Source of the DNA: Ruminococcus sp. UBA3665
Lineage (GTDB): Bacteria > Bacillota > Clostridia > Oscillospirales > Ruminococcaceae
DNA: 22,271 bases
Direction: 5' to 3'
NCBI GenBank assembly: GCA_002373165.1
Contig: DFJS01000100.1
Span: forward strand, 1 to 22,271
The position numbers and the translations under genes were made by a program. Of this stretch, positions 5,925 to 13,665 are shown one piece after another (position 1 is the first letter of the stretch; each line of letters begins with the position of its first letter). The notes under the pieces are model-generated. The model had not been told where the DNA came from and ran no database searches. It saw only the letters and a program-made list of their open reading frames with translations.

Positions 5925-5953
5925 TTGCATTTTGTTCAGAAATATGATAGAAT
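5925..5953 (+). promoter_or_regulatory. Sigma-A promoter of the ymfF-ymfH-lgt-folD operon
   Basis: TTGCAT (5925-5930), a 17-base spacer and TAGAAT (5948-5953) give a start near 5960 and a leader of about 30 bases with AAAGGTGG before the ATG. The overlapping TATGAT at 5943 is only 12 bases from the same -35 and fits less well. Confidence 0.55.
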
Positions 5954-5988
5954 AAAAAGTGAAATTTATTTTTGAAAGGTGGACTCAC

Positions 5989-7251
5989 ATGAAAGAAACT
6001 TCACAGTCTCTCGGGCAGGGGATAGAATTTGTTTCTATCGTCGAGCCGAAATTCAAGACAACTAATATTTCTGTGGCATTTCTGCTGCCGGGTCAGCCGG
6101 AACAGTTTGCACAATGGGCCTTGATGCCTAACCTGCTGCTGAATTCCTGTCAGAAATACCCCAGCATTGCCGCTATGTCCGACAGAATGCAGGAATTGTA
6201 CGGTGCCTATCTGGATAATGCCATCGGGCTGATCGGCGATACCTGGCAGATGCGCCTTGTCGTGAATACAATTGATGATGCCTATGCACTGGAAGGCGAA
6301 GCTCTCCGGAAAGAAGCCGCTTCTCTGCTGCTGGAATGCATTCTGCACCCCAATCTGGAAACAGACCGCGCTTTTGCAGAACAGGCTTTCCGGACAGAAC
6401 AGAAAGAATTGCTGGATGTAATCGAAAATGAAATTAATAACAAGCGCAGCTATGCACTCAAACAGGCACGGAAAACCGTGTTCCGCGGCGAAACAGGTGC
6501 CTGGCCGATGTACGGCACCAAAGAAGAAGTGCTCGCGCTTACGCCGGAGCTTGTCTATCAGACGTATCAGTATATTTTGCAGAATGCACAGATTATAATT
6601 TACTATATCGGCACACAGGAAGCTCCTGAACTTCCGGAACTGTTCCGGAATGCCTTCGCAGACAGAACCGTTCCGGCACTGCGGATTCAGTCCCCCAGTC
6701 CCTGCAAGGCAGAGCCGGAAACTGTGACAGAAACAATGGATGTCAGTCAATGCCAGCTGATTATGGCATTCAAGGCCGAAACAGAAACTTCACAGGAAGC
6801 TCTGCGCATGTGCAGCATGATGTTCGGCGGTGCGCCGTTTTCGCTGCTGTTCTCCAACGTCCGCGAAAAAATGAGTCTCTGCTATTATTGCTCCAGCAAT
6901 ATGTCCTACGGCAAGAATACTATGTTCGTCACCAGCGGCGTTTCACAGGAAAATCTGGAAAAAACCCGCAGTGCCGTTCTGGAGCAGCTCAGTATCCTGC
7001 AAAAAGGCGAATTCGATGAAAAACTGCTTGCTGATGCCAAACGCTATCTGGTCAATGCGCTGAAATTAACAGGCGATACCCCTTCTTCCTGCATTTCTGA
7101 AGCATTCGAGCGGTTTATCCGTCCCGATCATGCCGGAATTGAAGAACGTATCCGGCTGTATGAAAGCCTGACTAAAGAAGATATCATCCGCACGGCCAGA
7201 GCCTTCCGTCTGGACACGGTCTGGATGCTGACTCAGAAAGGAGAAGCTTAA
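5989..7251 (+). CDS. ymfF: M16-family protein YmfF-like, non-catalytic partner (EF-P modification associated)
   Basis: This 420-residue protein has the pitrilysin/insulinase (M16) fold but lacks the HxxEH zinc motif. The place where it would lie (about residues 40-70) reads NSCQKYPSIAAMSDRMQELYGAYLD. That is the normal state of the YmfF member of the pair, which is thought to work with catalytic YmfH. In Bacillus subtilis the pair is linked to the 5-aminopentanol modification of elongation factor P; the chemistry is unclear. ATG at 5989 is chosen over an in-frame ATG at 5959 because AAAGGTGG lies at 5975-5982. It is the first gene of a five-gene run, and ymfH starts 4 bases after its stop. 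Confidence 0.87.
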   Translation: MKETSQSLGQGIEFVSIVEPKFKTTNISVAFLLPGQPEQFAQWALMPNLLLNSCQKYPSIAAMSDRMQELYGAYLDNAIGLIGDTWQMRLVVNTIDDAYALEGEALRKEAASLLLECILHPNLETDRAFAEQAFRTEQKELLDVIENEINNKRSYALKQARKTVFRGETGAWPMYGTKEEVLALTPELVYQTYQYILQNAQIIIYYIGTQEAPELPELFRNAFADRTVPALRIQSPSPCKAEPETVTETMDVSQCQLIMAFKAETETSQEALRMCSMMFGGAPFSLLFSNVREKMSLCYYCSSNMSYGKNTMFVTSGVSQENLEKTRSAVLEQLSILQKGEFDEKLLADAKRYLVNALKLTGDTPSSCISEAFERFIRPDHAGIEERIRLYESLTKEDIIRTARAFRLDTVWMLTQKGEA

Positions 7252-7255
7252 TATC

Positions 7256-8557
7256 ATGAAACAGAGAAATCAGGAAATCATCACTTCTCCCAGAGGCGGA
7301 CAAAGCTGTCTGCATGTTACTCATGAAACAGGGCTGGATATTTATATCATGGAAATGCCGGATTATCACAGTGCCTATGCTCTGTTCGGTACAAAATACG
7401 GCTCTGTGAATACCATGTTCCGGCTTGACGGAGAAAAAGACTTTGCACAGGTTCCCGAAGGCATTGCACATTTTCTGGAACATAAGCTGTTTGAAAATGA
7501 GGATACAGGCGCATTTGAACAGTATGCCGAAACAGGTGCCATTGCCAATGCCTATACTTCTTTTGACCGTACAGCATATTTATTCATGTGTTCGGAGAAT
7601 TTTAATCCGTCACTGGAAATTCTGCTGAATTTCGTTCAGCATCCGTATTTTACACAGGAAACAGTGGACAAAGAACAGGGCATTATCGCGCAGGAAATCC
7701 GTATGAACGAGGATGAACCCGGCTGGAAACTGTTCTTCAATTCGCTGAAATGCATGTACCACAGACATCCCGTCAGAATCGGCATTGCCGGAACTGTCGA
7801 GAGCATTCAGGAAATCAATGCAGATTTGCTCTACAGATGCTATCATACGTTCTATAATCTGCATAATATGACGCTTTCTGTTGCCGGAAATGTCAAGGCA
7901 GAGGAAATTCTCGAAATCTGTGACAGACTGCTGGTTCCCTGTGAAGATCATCATCTGGAAGAAGTCTATCCGGAAGAGCCTTATGAAGTCAGTCAGCATG
8001 AAGTGCTGGATACAGCTCCTGTCGGAGTGCCGCTGTTCAGTCTGGATTTCAAGCTTCGTCCCCGTTCCGGAGAAGAACTGCTGAAAGCCGAACTGCTTTC
8101 AGAACTGGCACTGGATACGCTGTTCAGCGCAAGCACGGAAATTTATCGGAAGATGCTGGAAGAAAATCTGATTAATTTCGGCTTTGGCGTGGATTCGCCG
8201 TTTTCCGGCAGCGGCTATTTTTCTGTCGGCATTGGCGGAGAATCCCGCAATCCGCGTGAAGTCAGAAACAGAATTTTTCAGGTAATTCAGAATGCTAAAA
8301 TAAACGGCTTCGACAAGCAGGCCTTTGAACGGCTGAAAAAATCAAAATACGGCAGCATGATTCGTTCTATGAACAGCGTGGAAGCAAATGCTTCTATGAT
8401 GCTGGACTGCTATATGTGCGGAATCCGGCCGTTTGTTCCTGTTTCTGTGCTGGCCGGAATCACTTATGAAGATGCCCTGCAATTTCTGCGCGATGAAATC
8501 AATCCGGAAAATGCTGTCCTGTCTGTCGTTCATGCGCCGGGAGAGGAAATTCTATGA
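7256..8557 (+). CDS. ymfH: M16-family metalloprotease YmfH-like (EF-P modification associated)
   Basis: The product is a 433-residue M16 metallopeptidase. The inverted zinc motif HFLEH is at 72-76 within GIAHFLEHKLFE, and the downstream acidic ligand region follows as EQGIIAQEIRMNEDEP. ANAYTSFDRTAY and a second M16 half complete the family pattern. In Bacillus, YmfH with YmfF is needed for mature EF-P modification; proteolytic action on a defined substrate is not established. AAAGGAG at 7237-7243 precedes the ATG. Its stop overlaps the lgt start (ATGA at 8554-8557), a sign of translational coupling. Confidence 0.9.
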   Translation: MKQRNQEIITSPRGGQSCLHVTHETGLDIYIMEMPDYHSAYALFGTKYGSVNTMFRLDGEKDFAQVPEGIAHFLEHKLFENEDTGAFEQYAETGAIANAYTSFDRTAYLFMCSENFNPSLEILLNFVQHPYFTQETVDKEQGIIAQEIRMNEDEPGWKLFFNSLKCMYHRHPVRIGIAGTVESIQEINADLLYRCYHTFYNLHNMTLSVAGNVKAEEILEICDRLLVPCEDHHLEEVYPEEPYEVSQHEVLDTAPVGVPLFSLDFKLRPRSGEELLKAELLSELALDTLFSASTEIYRKMLEENLINFGFGVDSPFSGSGYFSVGIGGESRNPREVRNRIFQVIQNAKINGFDKQAFERLKKSKYGSMIRSMNSVEANASMMLDCYMCGIRPFVPVSVLAGITYEDALQFLRDEINPENAVLSVVHAPGEEIL

Positions 8558-9549
8558 CAAGTGTTTCTGAACTCGGCTATGATAATTTGGATTATAACGA
8601 AATTGTCTTTCCCAAGCTGGGATTTGATTTTCATATCGACCCGACGGCATTTACTGTTTTCGGCATAGATATCCAGTGGTACGGAATCATCATCACGACA
8701 GGGCTGATTCTTGCCCTGATATTCGGACTGCGGAACATGCGGCGTGTCGGCATCGACCCGGACAGGGCTGTCGATGCGATTATCGGCGGCATTATCGGCG
8801 GCATTATCGGCGCAAGAGCGTATTATGTCGCCTTCAACTGGAGCGAATATGCCGGAAACTGGAAGGAAATTTTCAATACCCGCGGCGGAGGGCTTGCGAT
8901 TTACGGCGGCGTAATCGGCGCATTTCTGATTGGCGGCATTGTCTGCAAGTTCCGGAAAGTCAAGCTGTTCCCCATGCTGGATATCTGCGGAACAGGCTTT
9001 CTGCTCGGACAGAGCATCGGCAGATGGGGCAATTTTACCAATCAGGAAGCATTCGGCAGAAATACGGATAATTTGTTCGGCATGTCCGGCGGCAGAATTC
9101 AGACCTGGATTTCCAGAACTTATACTTCGGATGTTCTGAATCCGGATTATATGGTGCATCCATGTTTTCTGTATGAATCCGTCTGGTGCCTGACAGGTTT
9201 TGTAATTTTAGTCATCTTTCTGAAAAAATTCAGAAAATTCGACGGACAGAATTTTTTATTATATCTCATCTGGTACGGACTCGGCCGGTTTTTCATTGAA
9301 GGCCTGAGAACCGACAGTCTCATGATTGGTACGTTAAGAGTTTCGCAGGTGCTGGCGGCAGTGTGCGTGATTGTCTGTGTGATTCTGATGCTGGTATTCA
9401 GCTCGAAAGTCAAGCGCATGGGCAGAGATTACAGGCTCTACAGAGATACGGAAGAATCCCGGCTGCTGCTGGCACAGGCCGATGAACTCAATGCAAAAGC
9501 AAAACATAAATCTAAAACTCAAGAAAGCGAGGATAACACTCATGGCTAA
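8554..9549 (+). CDS. lgt: Prolipoprotein diacylglyceryl transferase (Lgt)
   Basis: Lgt transfers a diacylglyceryl group from phosphatidylglycerol to the lipobox cysteine of prolipoproteins in the plasma membrane. The 331-residue product is polytopic and contains the Lgt signature GRWGNFTNQE (156-165), the RGGGLAIYGGVIGAF segment and HPCFLYES, followed by LIWYGLGRFFIEGLRTDSL. The C-terminal tail (about 285-331) is charged and cytoplasmic. The ATG overlaps the ymfH stop by 4 bases, and its own 3' end overlaps the folD start by 8 bases. Confidence 0.96.
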   Translation: MTSVSELGYDNLDYNEIVFPKLGFDFHIDPTAFTVFGIDIQWYGIIITTGLILALIFGLRNMRRVGIDPDRAVDAIIGGIIGGIIGARAYYVAFNWSEYAGNWKEIFNTRGGGLAIYGGVIGAFLIGGIVCKFRKVKLFPMLDICGTGFLLGQSIGRWGNFTNQEAFGRNTDNLFGMSGGRIQTWISRTYTSDVLNPDYMVHPCFLYESVWCLTGFVILVIFLKKFRKFDGQNFLLYLIWYGLGRFFIEGLRTDSLMIGTLRVSQVLAAVCVIVCVILMLVFSSKVKRMGRDYRLYRDTEESRLLLAQADELNAKAKHKSKTQESEDNTHG

Positions 9550-10402
9550 AATAATCGATGGAAAACAAGTATCCGCAAACGTCAAGGAACAGGTGCGGCA
9601 GGAAACAGAGGCACTCTTTCAGAAATACGGCAAAAAACCGGGGCTGGCAGTTGTCATTGTCGGAAACGATCCGGCTTCCAGAGTGTATGTCAATAATAAG
9701 AAAAAAGCCTGTGAAACAGTCGGTTTTCAGTCGTTTGAATACGCTCTGCCGGAAGATACTTCACAGGAAGAACTTCTCGAACTCGTGGAAACTCTCAATG
9801 CTGACAAGAATGTCAACGGAATTCTGGTACAGCTTCCTGTGCCGAAGCAGATTGATGATAAAGCAATCATCAACGCAATTTCCGCTGAAAAGGATGTGGA
9901 TGCCTTCCATCCGGAGAATGTCGGCAGAATCATGATCGGCGAATATGCCTTTCTGCCCTGCACGCCTGCCGGAGTAATGGAATTAATCGATTCTACAGGA
10001 ACAGAAATTTCCGGAAAAAGATGTGTCGTCATCGGCCGGAGCAATATTGTCGGAAAGCCCATGGCCATGCTCCTGCTTCACAGAAGCGGAACTGTGACAA
10101 TCTGTCACAGCCGGACACAGAATCTCGCCGAAATCACCAGAGAAGCCGATATTCTGGTTGCCGCCGTCGGAAAAGCAAATTTCGTCACGGGCGATATGAT
10201 TAAAGAAGGCGCAGTTGTGATTGATGTCGGCATGAATCGTCTGGAAAACGGCAAACTCTGCGGAGATGTCAATTTTGCCGAAGCCGAACAGAAAGCTTCT
10301 TATATTACTCCCGTTCCGGGCGGCGTAGGGCCTATGACGATTGCTATGCTGATGAAAAATACTCTCACGGCATTCAAGGCACAGAATCAGATCACTGACT
10401 GA
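9542..10402 (+). CDS. folD: Bifunctional methylene-THF dehydrogenase / methenyl-THF cyclohydrolase (FolD)
   Basis: FolD interconverts 5,10-methylene-, 5,10-methenyl- and 10-formyl-tetrahydrofolate using NADP. The 286-residue length is typical. Visible motifs are SRVYVNNKKKACE with the catalytic lysine (Tyr49/Lys53), ILVQLPVP, the cofactor-binding GRSNIVGKPMAMLL, and PVPGGVGPMT near the C-terminus. ATG at 9542 has GAGG at 9529-9532; an open frame continues upstream inside lgt but is not FolD-like. The product feeds methylene-THF to ThyX, encoded later in the window. A possible membrane-protein gene follows immediately. Confidence 0.97.
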   Translation: MAKIIDGKQVSANVKEQVRQETEALFQKYGKKPGLAVVIVGNDPASRVYVNNKKKACETVGFQSFEYALPEDTSQEELLELVETLNADKNVNGILVQLPVPKQIDDKAIINAISAEKDVDAFHPENVGRIMIGEYAFLPCTPAGVMELIDSTGTEISGKRCVVIGRSNIVGKPMAMLLLHRSGTVTICHSRTQNLAEITREADILVAAVGKANFVTGDMIKEGAVVIDVGMNRLENGKLCGDVNFAEAEQKASYITPVPGGVGPMTIAMLMKNTLTAFKAQNQITD

Positions 10403-10403
10403 T

Positions 10404-11054
10404 GTGTGGAGACTGAAATTCAAATATCCGTTCGGAGGATATGAATGGAGAATCTGTTTTATTCTGTTCTGGGTGTGTTCGTTTGAGGCGATGACGGCAA
10501 ATCCGCCCTGGAACTTGATGATACCGGTCATCACTGTTTTATTGACGGCTGTCATTTCCTTTCTGCTGGCAAACCGGCCGGAAAAAGAAGCCTTGCAGAA
10601 TGCAAAGCCTCTCACATGGCGCAGAATTACTATGCAGGAAAAAGAAGCTGTGCGGAAAAATTCAGAAACTTCTTTTCTGTATATGCTGATATTAATCGCA
10701 GTATGGGCAGTTCTCTGTCTGCTGGCCGGATTTCTGGCAGGTCACAGCCTGAAAGAAAAACTGCTTCTGGGCTTGTGCTTTCTGTTTCCGGCAATGGTAC
10801 TGATATTGGCCGAAGAACTGAAAAAATTATTCTGGTTTCATATAGATGATTCCGCGGAATGCGCTCAGATTCAGATACATCATACTTATAAAATAAAATT
10901 CTATGGCAGAATCGGAACAAGTTATTCACGTTATGCAGTTTTTTACACTCCGGAAGGAAAATTCAGAGCAAAATATGATCTGTTCCCCGGAAATAAAATT
11001 TATCTGATTCGTTTCCGCGGAAGATTCCGGTATTATTTTCCTGATGAAATATAA
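10404..11054 (+). CDS. Membrane protein of unknown function downstream of folD
   Basis: I do not recognise the family. From GTG at 10404 it has 216 residues. There are two hydrophobic segments near the N-terminus (about 16-33 and 38-56), a charged loop, two more (about 92-112 and 117-136), and a soluble C-terminal domain rich in aromatic and basic residues. That domain contains IGTSYSRYAVFYTPEGKFRAKYDLFPG. The start is uncertain: GTG 10404 directly follows the folD stop but has no ribosome site, and an in-frame ATG at 10491 would drop the first hydrophobic segment. The position at the end of the ymfF-folD run suggests co-transcription. No terminator was seen before the next promoter. Confidence 0.65.
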   Translation: MWRLKFKYPFGGYEWRICFILFWVCSFEAMTANPPWNLMIPVITVLLTAVISFLLANRPEKEALQNAKPLTWRRITMQEKEAVRKNSETSFLYMLILIAVWAVLCLLAGFLAGHSLKEKLLLGLCFLFPAMVLILAEELKKLFWFHIDDSAECAQIQIHHTYKIKFYGRIGTSYSRYAVFYTPEGKFRAKYDLFPGNKIYLIRFRGRFRYYFPDEI

Positions 11055-11074
11055 TATTATTTTTGACAAACTGC

Positions 11075-11103
11075 TTGACAAATTTATCAGAATATGCTAT
11101 AAT
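11075..11103 (+). promoter_or_regulatory. Consensus sigma-A promoter of the AIM24-family gene
   Basis: TTGACA (11075-11080), 17 bases and TATAAT (11098-11103) are both perfect matches. A second TTGACAAA lies at 11063-11070, 12 bases upstream. The start near 11110 gives a leader of about 55 bases. Confidence 0.9.
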
Positions 11104-11164
11104 ATTATTATATTCTATCATAAACTGCATTGTTTATGAAATTTCGGATTATAAGGAGAAAATT

Positions 11165-11860
11165 ATGAAATACGAAATCGAAGGCGCACCCTTTGCGGTT
11201 GCCAATGTCTATCTTGAAGATGGCGAAAGCGTAATCTGTCAGAGCGGCGCGATGGTATGGCAGGACCCCAACGTCAGGATGCAGACTACTTCCAACGGCG
11301 GTGTGGGCAAAGTATTCGGCAGACTGCTGACAGGCGAATCCCTCTTCCAGAATACCTATACGGCTCAGGGCGGTACTGGTGCTATTACATTTGGTTCTTC
11401 CGTGCCGGGCAATATCCTTCCGTTTGAACTGCGCCCCGGCGATATGATTATCGCACAGAAATCGGCCTTTCTGGCATCTGACCCGTCTGTGAATTTTGAA
11501 CTCTATTTCCAGAAGAAAATTTCTTCCGGATTTTTCGGCGGCGAAGGCTTCATCATGCAGAAATTTACCGGAAACGGCACGCTTCTTGTCGAAGTGGACG
11601 GCAGTGTGATTGAAAAGACGCTCCAGCCCGGTCAGGTGCAGATTATCGATACCGGCTATCTGGTAGCAATGGACGGTGCCTGCTCGATTGAAGTCGAAAT
11701 GATTAAAGGCGGTATGAATATTATTATGGGCGGCGAAGGCCTGTTCAATACCAAAGTAACTGCCCCTCCGGACAGAGCTGTCAAAATCTGGATGCAGACT
11801 ATGCCGATGTCTCATCTGGCTGGTGCGCTTGCGCCGTATATCGCTGTAAAGAGCAATTGA
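11165..11860 (+). CDS. AIM24 / TIGR00266 family protein
   Basis: The 231-residue product belongs to the widespread AIM24-like family (TIGR00266), a beta-sandwich with repeated glycine-rich strands. Examples are SGAMVWQDPNVRMQT, GFFGGEGFIMQKFTGNGTLLVE and GGMNIIMGGEGLFNTKV. There is no signal peptide or membrane helix, so it is probably cytosolic. Its biochemical role is not established in bacteria; the yeast member affects mitochondrial inner-membrane organisation. ATG at 11165 is chosen because AAGGAG lies at 11153-11158; an open frame upstream crosses the promoter. It is a single-gene unit with a perfect promoter and a strong terminator, which points to high constitutive expression. Confidence 0.87.
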   Translation: MKYEIEGAPFAVANVYLEDGESVICQSGAMVWQDPNVRMQTTSNGGVGKVFGRLLTGESLFQNTYTAQGGTGAITFGSSVPGNILPFELRPGDMIIAQKSAFLASDPSVNFELYFQKKISSGFFGGEGFIMQKFTGNGTLLVEVDGSVIEKTLQPGQVQIIDTGYLVAMDGACSIEVEMIKGGMNIIMGGEGLFNTKVTAPPDRAVKIWMQTMPMSHLAGALAPYIAVKSN

Positions 11861-11879
11861 ACAGAATCATAAAAAATCA

Positions 11880-11910
11880 CAAAAGTCCGGAATTTCCGGA
11901 CTTTTGTTTT
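11880..11910. terminator. Bidirectional terminator between the AIM24-family and beta-CASP genes
   Basis: A 13-bp perfect stem CAAAAGTCCGGAA/TTCCGGACTTTTG (11880-11892 with 11894-11906) is followed by TTTT on the plus strand and by a T-rich run (TGATTTTTT) on the minus strand. It serves both convergent genes. Confidence 0.9.
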
Positions 11911-13501
11911 ATTTATCGAATTTATTGCAGAGTTCGTTGATCTGGTCGGTCAGCCGTGCGAGGTCTTTATTGGTTCTGCCCTCACTGCGCCGGATCAGAT
12001 TTGTCAGACGTTCCAGAGCCGCAAGCAGACGATGATATACTGTATTTGCTTTTCCGGTTTTAGGCTTGGCGATGGGCTTCGGTACGGCTTCCAGAAGAAT
12101 CTGGTCAGAAATCGGGTCGAATTCCGTGCCGCTGTACGGCGCATAGGCATTTAATTTCAGATTATTTTGCAGATGGGCGACAAAATGCTCCATGACAGAG
12201 CTTTCGCCGTGGATGACGAAAACGCGCTTCGGGTTCTGAATATGGGAAATCCAGGTGGTCAGGCCGTCCACATCGGCATGGCCGCTGATGCCCGGAAGCT
12301 GTTTGATCTGTGCGGCAACAGTTACCGTTTCGCCGAATAATTTCACAGAAGATGCGCCTTCCACCAGCGAACGCCCTAACGTTCCGTATGCCTGATAGCC
12401 GACAAATAAAATTGTGTTCTGTGCCTGCCAGAGATTATGCTTCAGATGATGCTTGATTCTTCCGGCTTCGCACATGCCGGAGGCGGAAATAATAATTTTT
12501 CTTCTCTTGTCGAAATTAATTGCTCTGGATTCTTCCGGAGTTGTGGCAAGAATCAGGTCAGGGAATGTCAGAGGATTAATGCCCTGCTTCACATAGCTGA
12601 GAGCTTCTTCATCATAGCAGCTGTTCTGATTTTTCATGAAAATGCTGGTAGCTTCAATGGCAAGAGGACTGTCCATGAAGACAGGAAAATCCGGATAATT
12701 TTTAATCAGCTTTTTTTCTTTGATCTGCCGGAGAAAATATAATAATTCCTGTGTTCTGCCGACTGCGAACGACGGAATAATCACACTGCCGCCGAGGTCG
12801 AATGTCTGCTGAATCACCTGGGCAAAGGCTGTGACATAATCTTTCGGCCGCTGATGCTTTCTGTCGCCGTAAGTCGATTCCATAATGACATAATCTGCCG
12901 TATCGATATACTGCGGATCGCGGATTAAAGGCTGGTTCAGATTGCCGATATCGCCGGAAAAGACGATTTTTCGGGTTTCGGAGCCTTCTGTTGCCCAGAT
13001 TTCAATGCTTGCCGAACCCAGCAGATGACCGGCATCAATAAATCTGACTCTGACTCCTTCGCAGAGCTGGAATGTTTCTTCATAGCGATGCGGCCGCAGC
13101 TGAGAAATTGCACCCACAGCATCTTCCATTGTATAGAGCGGCACATAAGGTTCTTCGCCTTTGCGTTCGGCCTTTCTGTTTCGCCAGGATGCTTCAAATT
13201 CCTGAATATGCGCACTGTCGCGGAGCATGATGCTGCAAAGGGACACAGTGGCATCCGTTGTATGAATTTCGCCGTGAAAGCCGCCGGCATATAATAACGG
13301 CAGCAGGCCGGAGTGATCAATATGGGCATGTGTCAGCAGTACATAATCAATTTTTCCGGGAGCGCAGGGAATCTGTGCATTTTCGTACATATCGCGCCCC
13401 TGTTCCATGCCGAAATCTACCAGAATCCGGAAATTATTAATTTCCAGATAGGTACAGCTTCCCGTTACTTCATGTGCCGCGCCGATGAACTGTAGTTTCA
13501 T
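11909..13501 (-). CDS. MBL-fold beta-CASP metallo-hydrolase, RNase-type
   Basis: The 530-residue protein pairs a metallo-beta-lactamase domain with a beta-CASP cap and an RMMBL motif region, the architecture of RNA-processing nucleases (CPSF73/YsgF-like). Metal ligands are visible in THAHIDHSG (His58, His60, Asp62, His63), AGHLLGSA and FSGDIG. MESTYGDR, PSFAVGRTQE, SASGMCEAGR and LPGISGHADVDGL follow in the expected order. A basic C-terminal extension (about 470-530) beyond the catalytic core may bind RNA. AGGAGG precedes the ATG at 13501. It is a single-gene unit divergent from pcrA. The RNase role is inferred from family; the substrate is unknown. Confidence 0.9.
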   Translation of the reverse strand: MKLQFIGAAHEVTGSCTYLEINNFRILVDFGMEQGRDMYENAQIPCAPGKIDYVLLTHAHIDHSGLLPLLYAGGFHGEIHTTDATVSLCSIMLRDSAHIQEFEASWRNRKAERKGEEPYVPLYTMEDAVGAISQLRPHRYEETFQLCEGVRVRFIDAGHLLGSASIEIWATEGSETRKIVFSGDIGNLNQPLIRDPQYIDTADYVIMESTYGDRKHQRPKDYVTAFAQVIQQTFDLGGSVIIPSFAVGRTQELLYFLRQIKEKKLIKNYPDFPVFMDSPLAIEATSIFMKNQNSCYDEEALSYVKQGINPLTFPDLILATTPEESRAINFDKRRKIIISASGMCEAGRIKHHLKHNLWQAQNTILFVGYQAYGTLGRSLVEGASSVKLFGETVTVAAQIKQLPGISGHADVDGLTTWISHIQNPKRVFVIHGESSVMEHFVAHLQNNLKLNAYAPYSGTEFDPISDQILLEAVPKPIAKPKTGKANTVYHRLLAALERLTNLIRRSEGRTNKDLARLTDQINELCNKFDK

Positions 13502-13537
13502 AAAAAACGCCTCCTTCTTAAATTTCTTATTTTCTAT

Positions 13538-13566
13538 AGTATAGCATAATTTTCAAGAAAATGCAA
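13538..13566 (-). promoter_or_regulatory. Sigma-A promoter of the beta-CASP gene
   Basis: On the minus strand TTGCAT (13566-13561), 17 bases and TATACT (13543-13538) give a start near 13531, about 30 bases before the ATG. Confidence 0.75.
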
Positions 13567-13603
13567 GATATTTTATGATAAATAAACAAAAAATATTTTG
13601 CTG

Positions 13604-13632
13604 TTTACAAATTCCCAAAAATATGGTATGAT
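13604..13632 (+). promoter_or_regulatory. Sigma-A promoter of pcrA
   Basis: TTTACA (13604-13609), 17 bases and TATGAT (13627-13632) lie 33 bases before the ATG. The divergent beta-CASP promoter is on the other side of the same gap. Confidence 0.75.
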
Positions 13633-13665
13633 TAAGATATTGATTTTGAGAAAGGGGTAATTAAT

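Noticed and set aside
6001..6750. 249-codon open frame antisense to ymfF
   Set aside because: Low-complexity Phe/Cys/Gln composition typical of an antisense frame, no ribosome site, and the sense gene is well supported.
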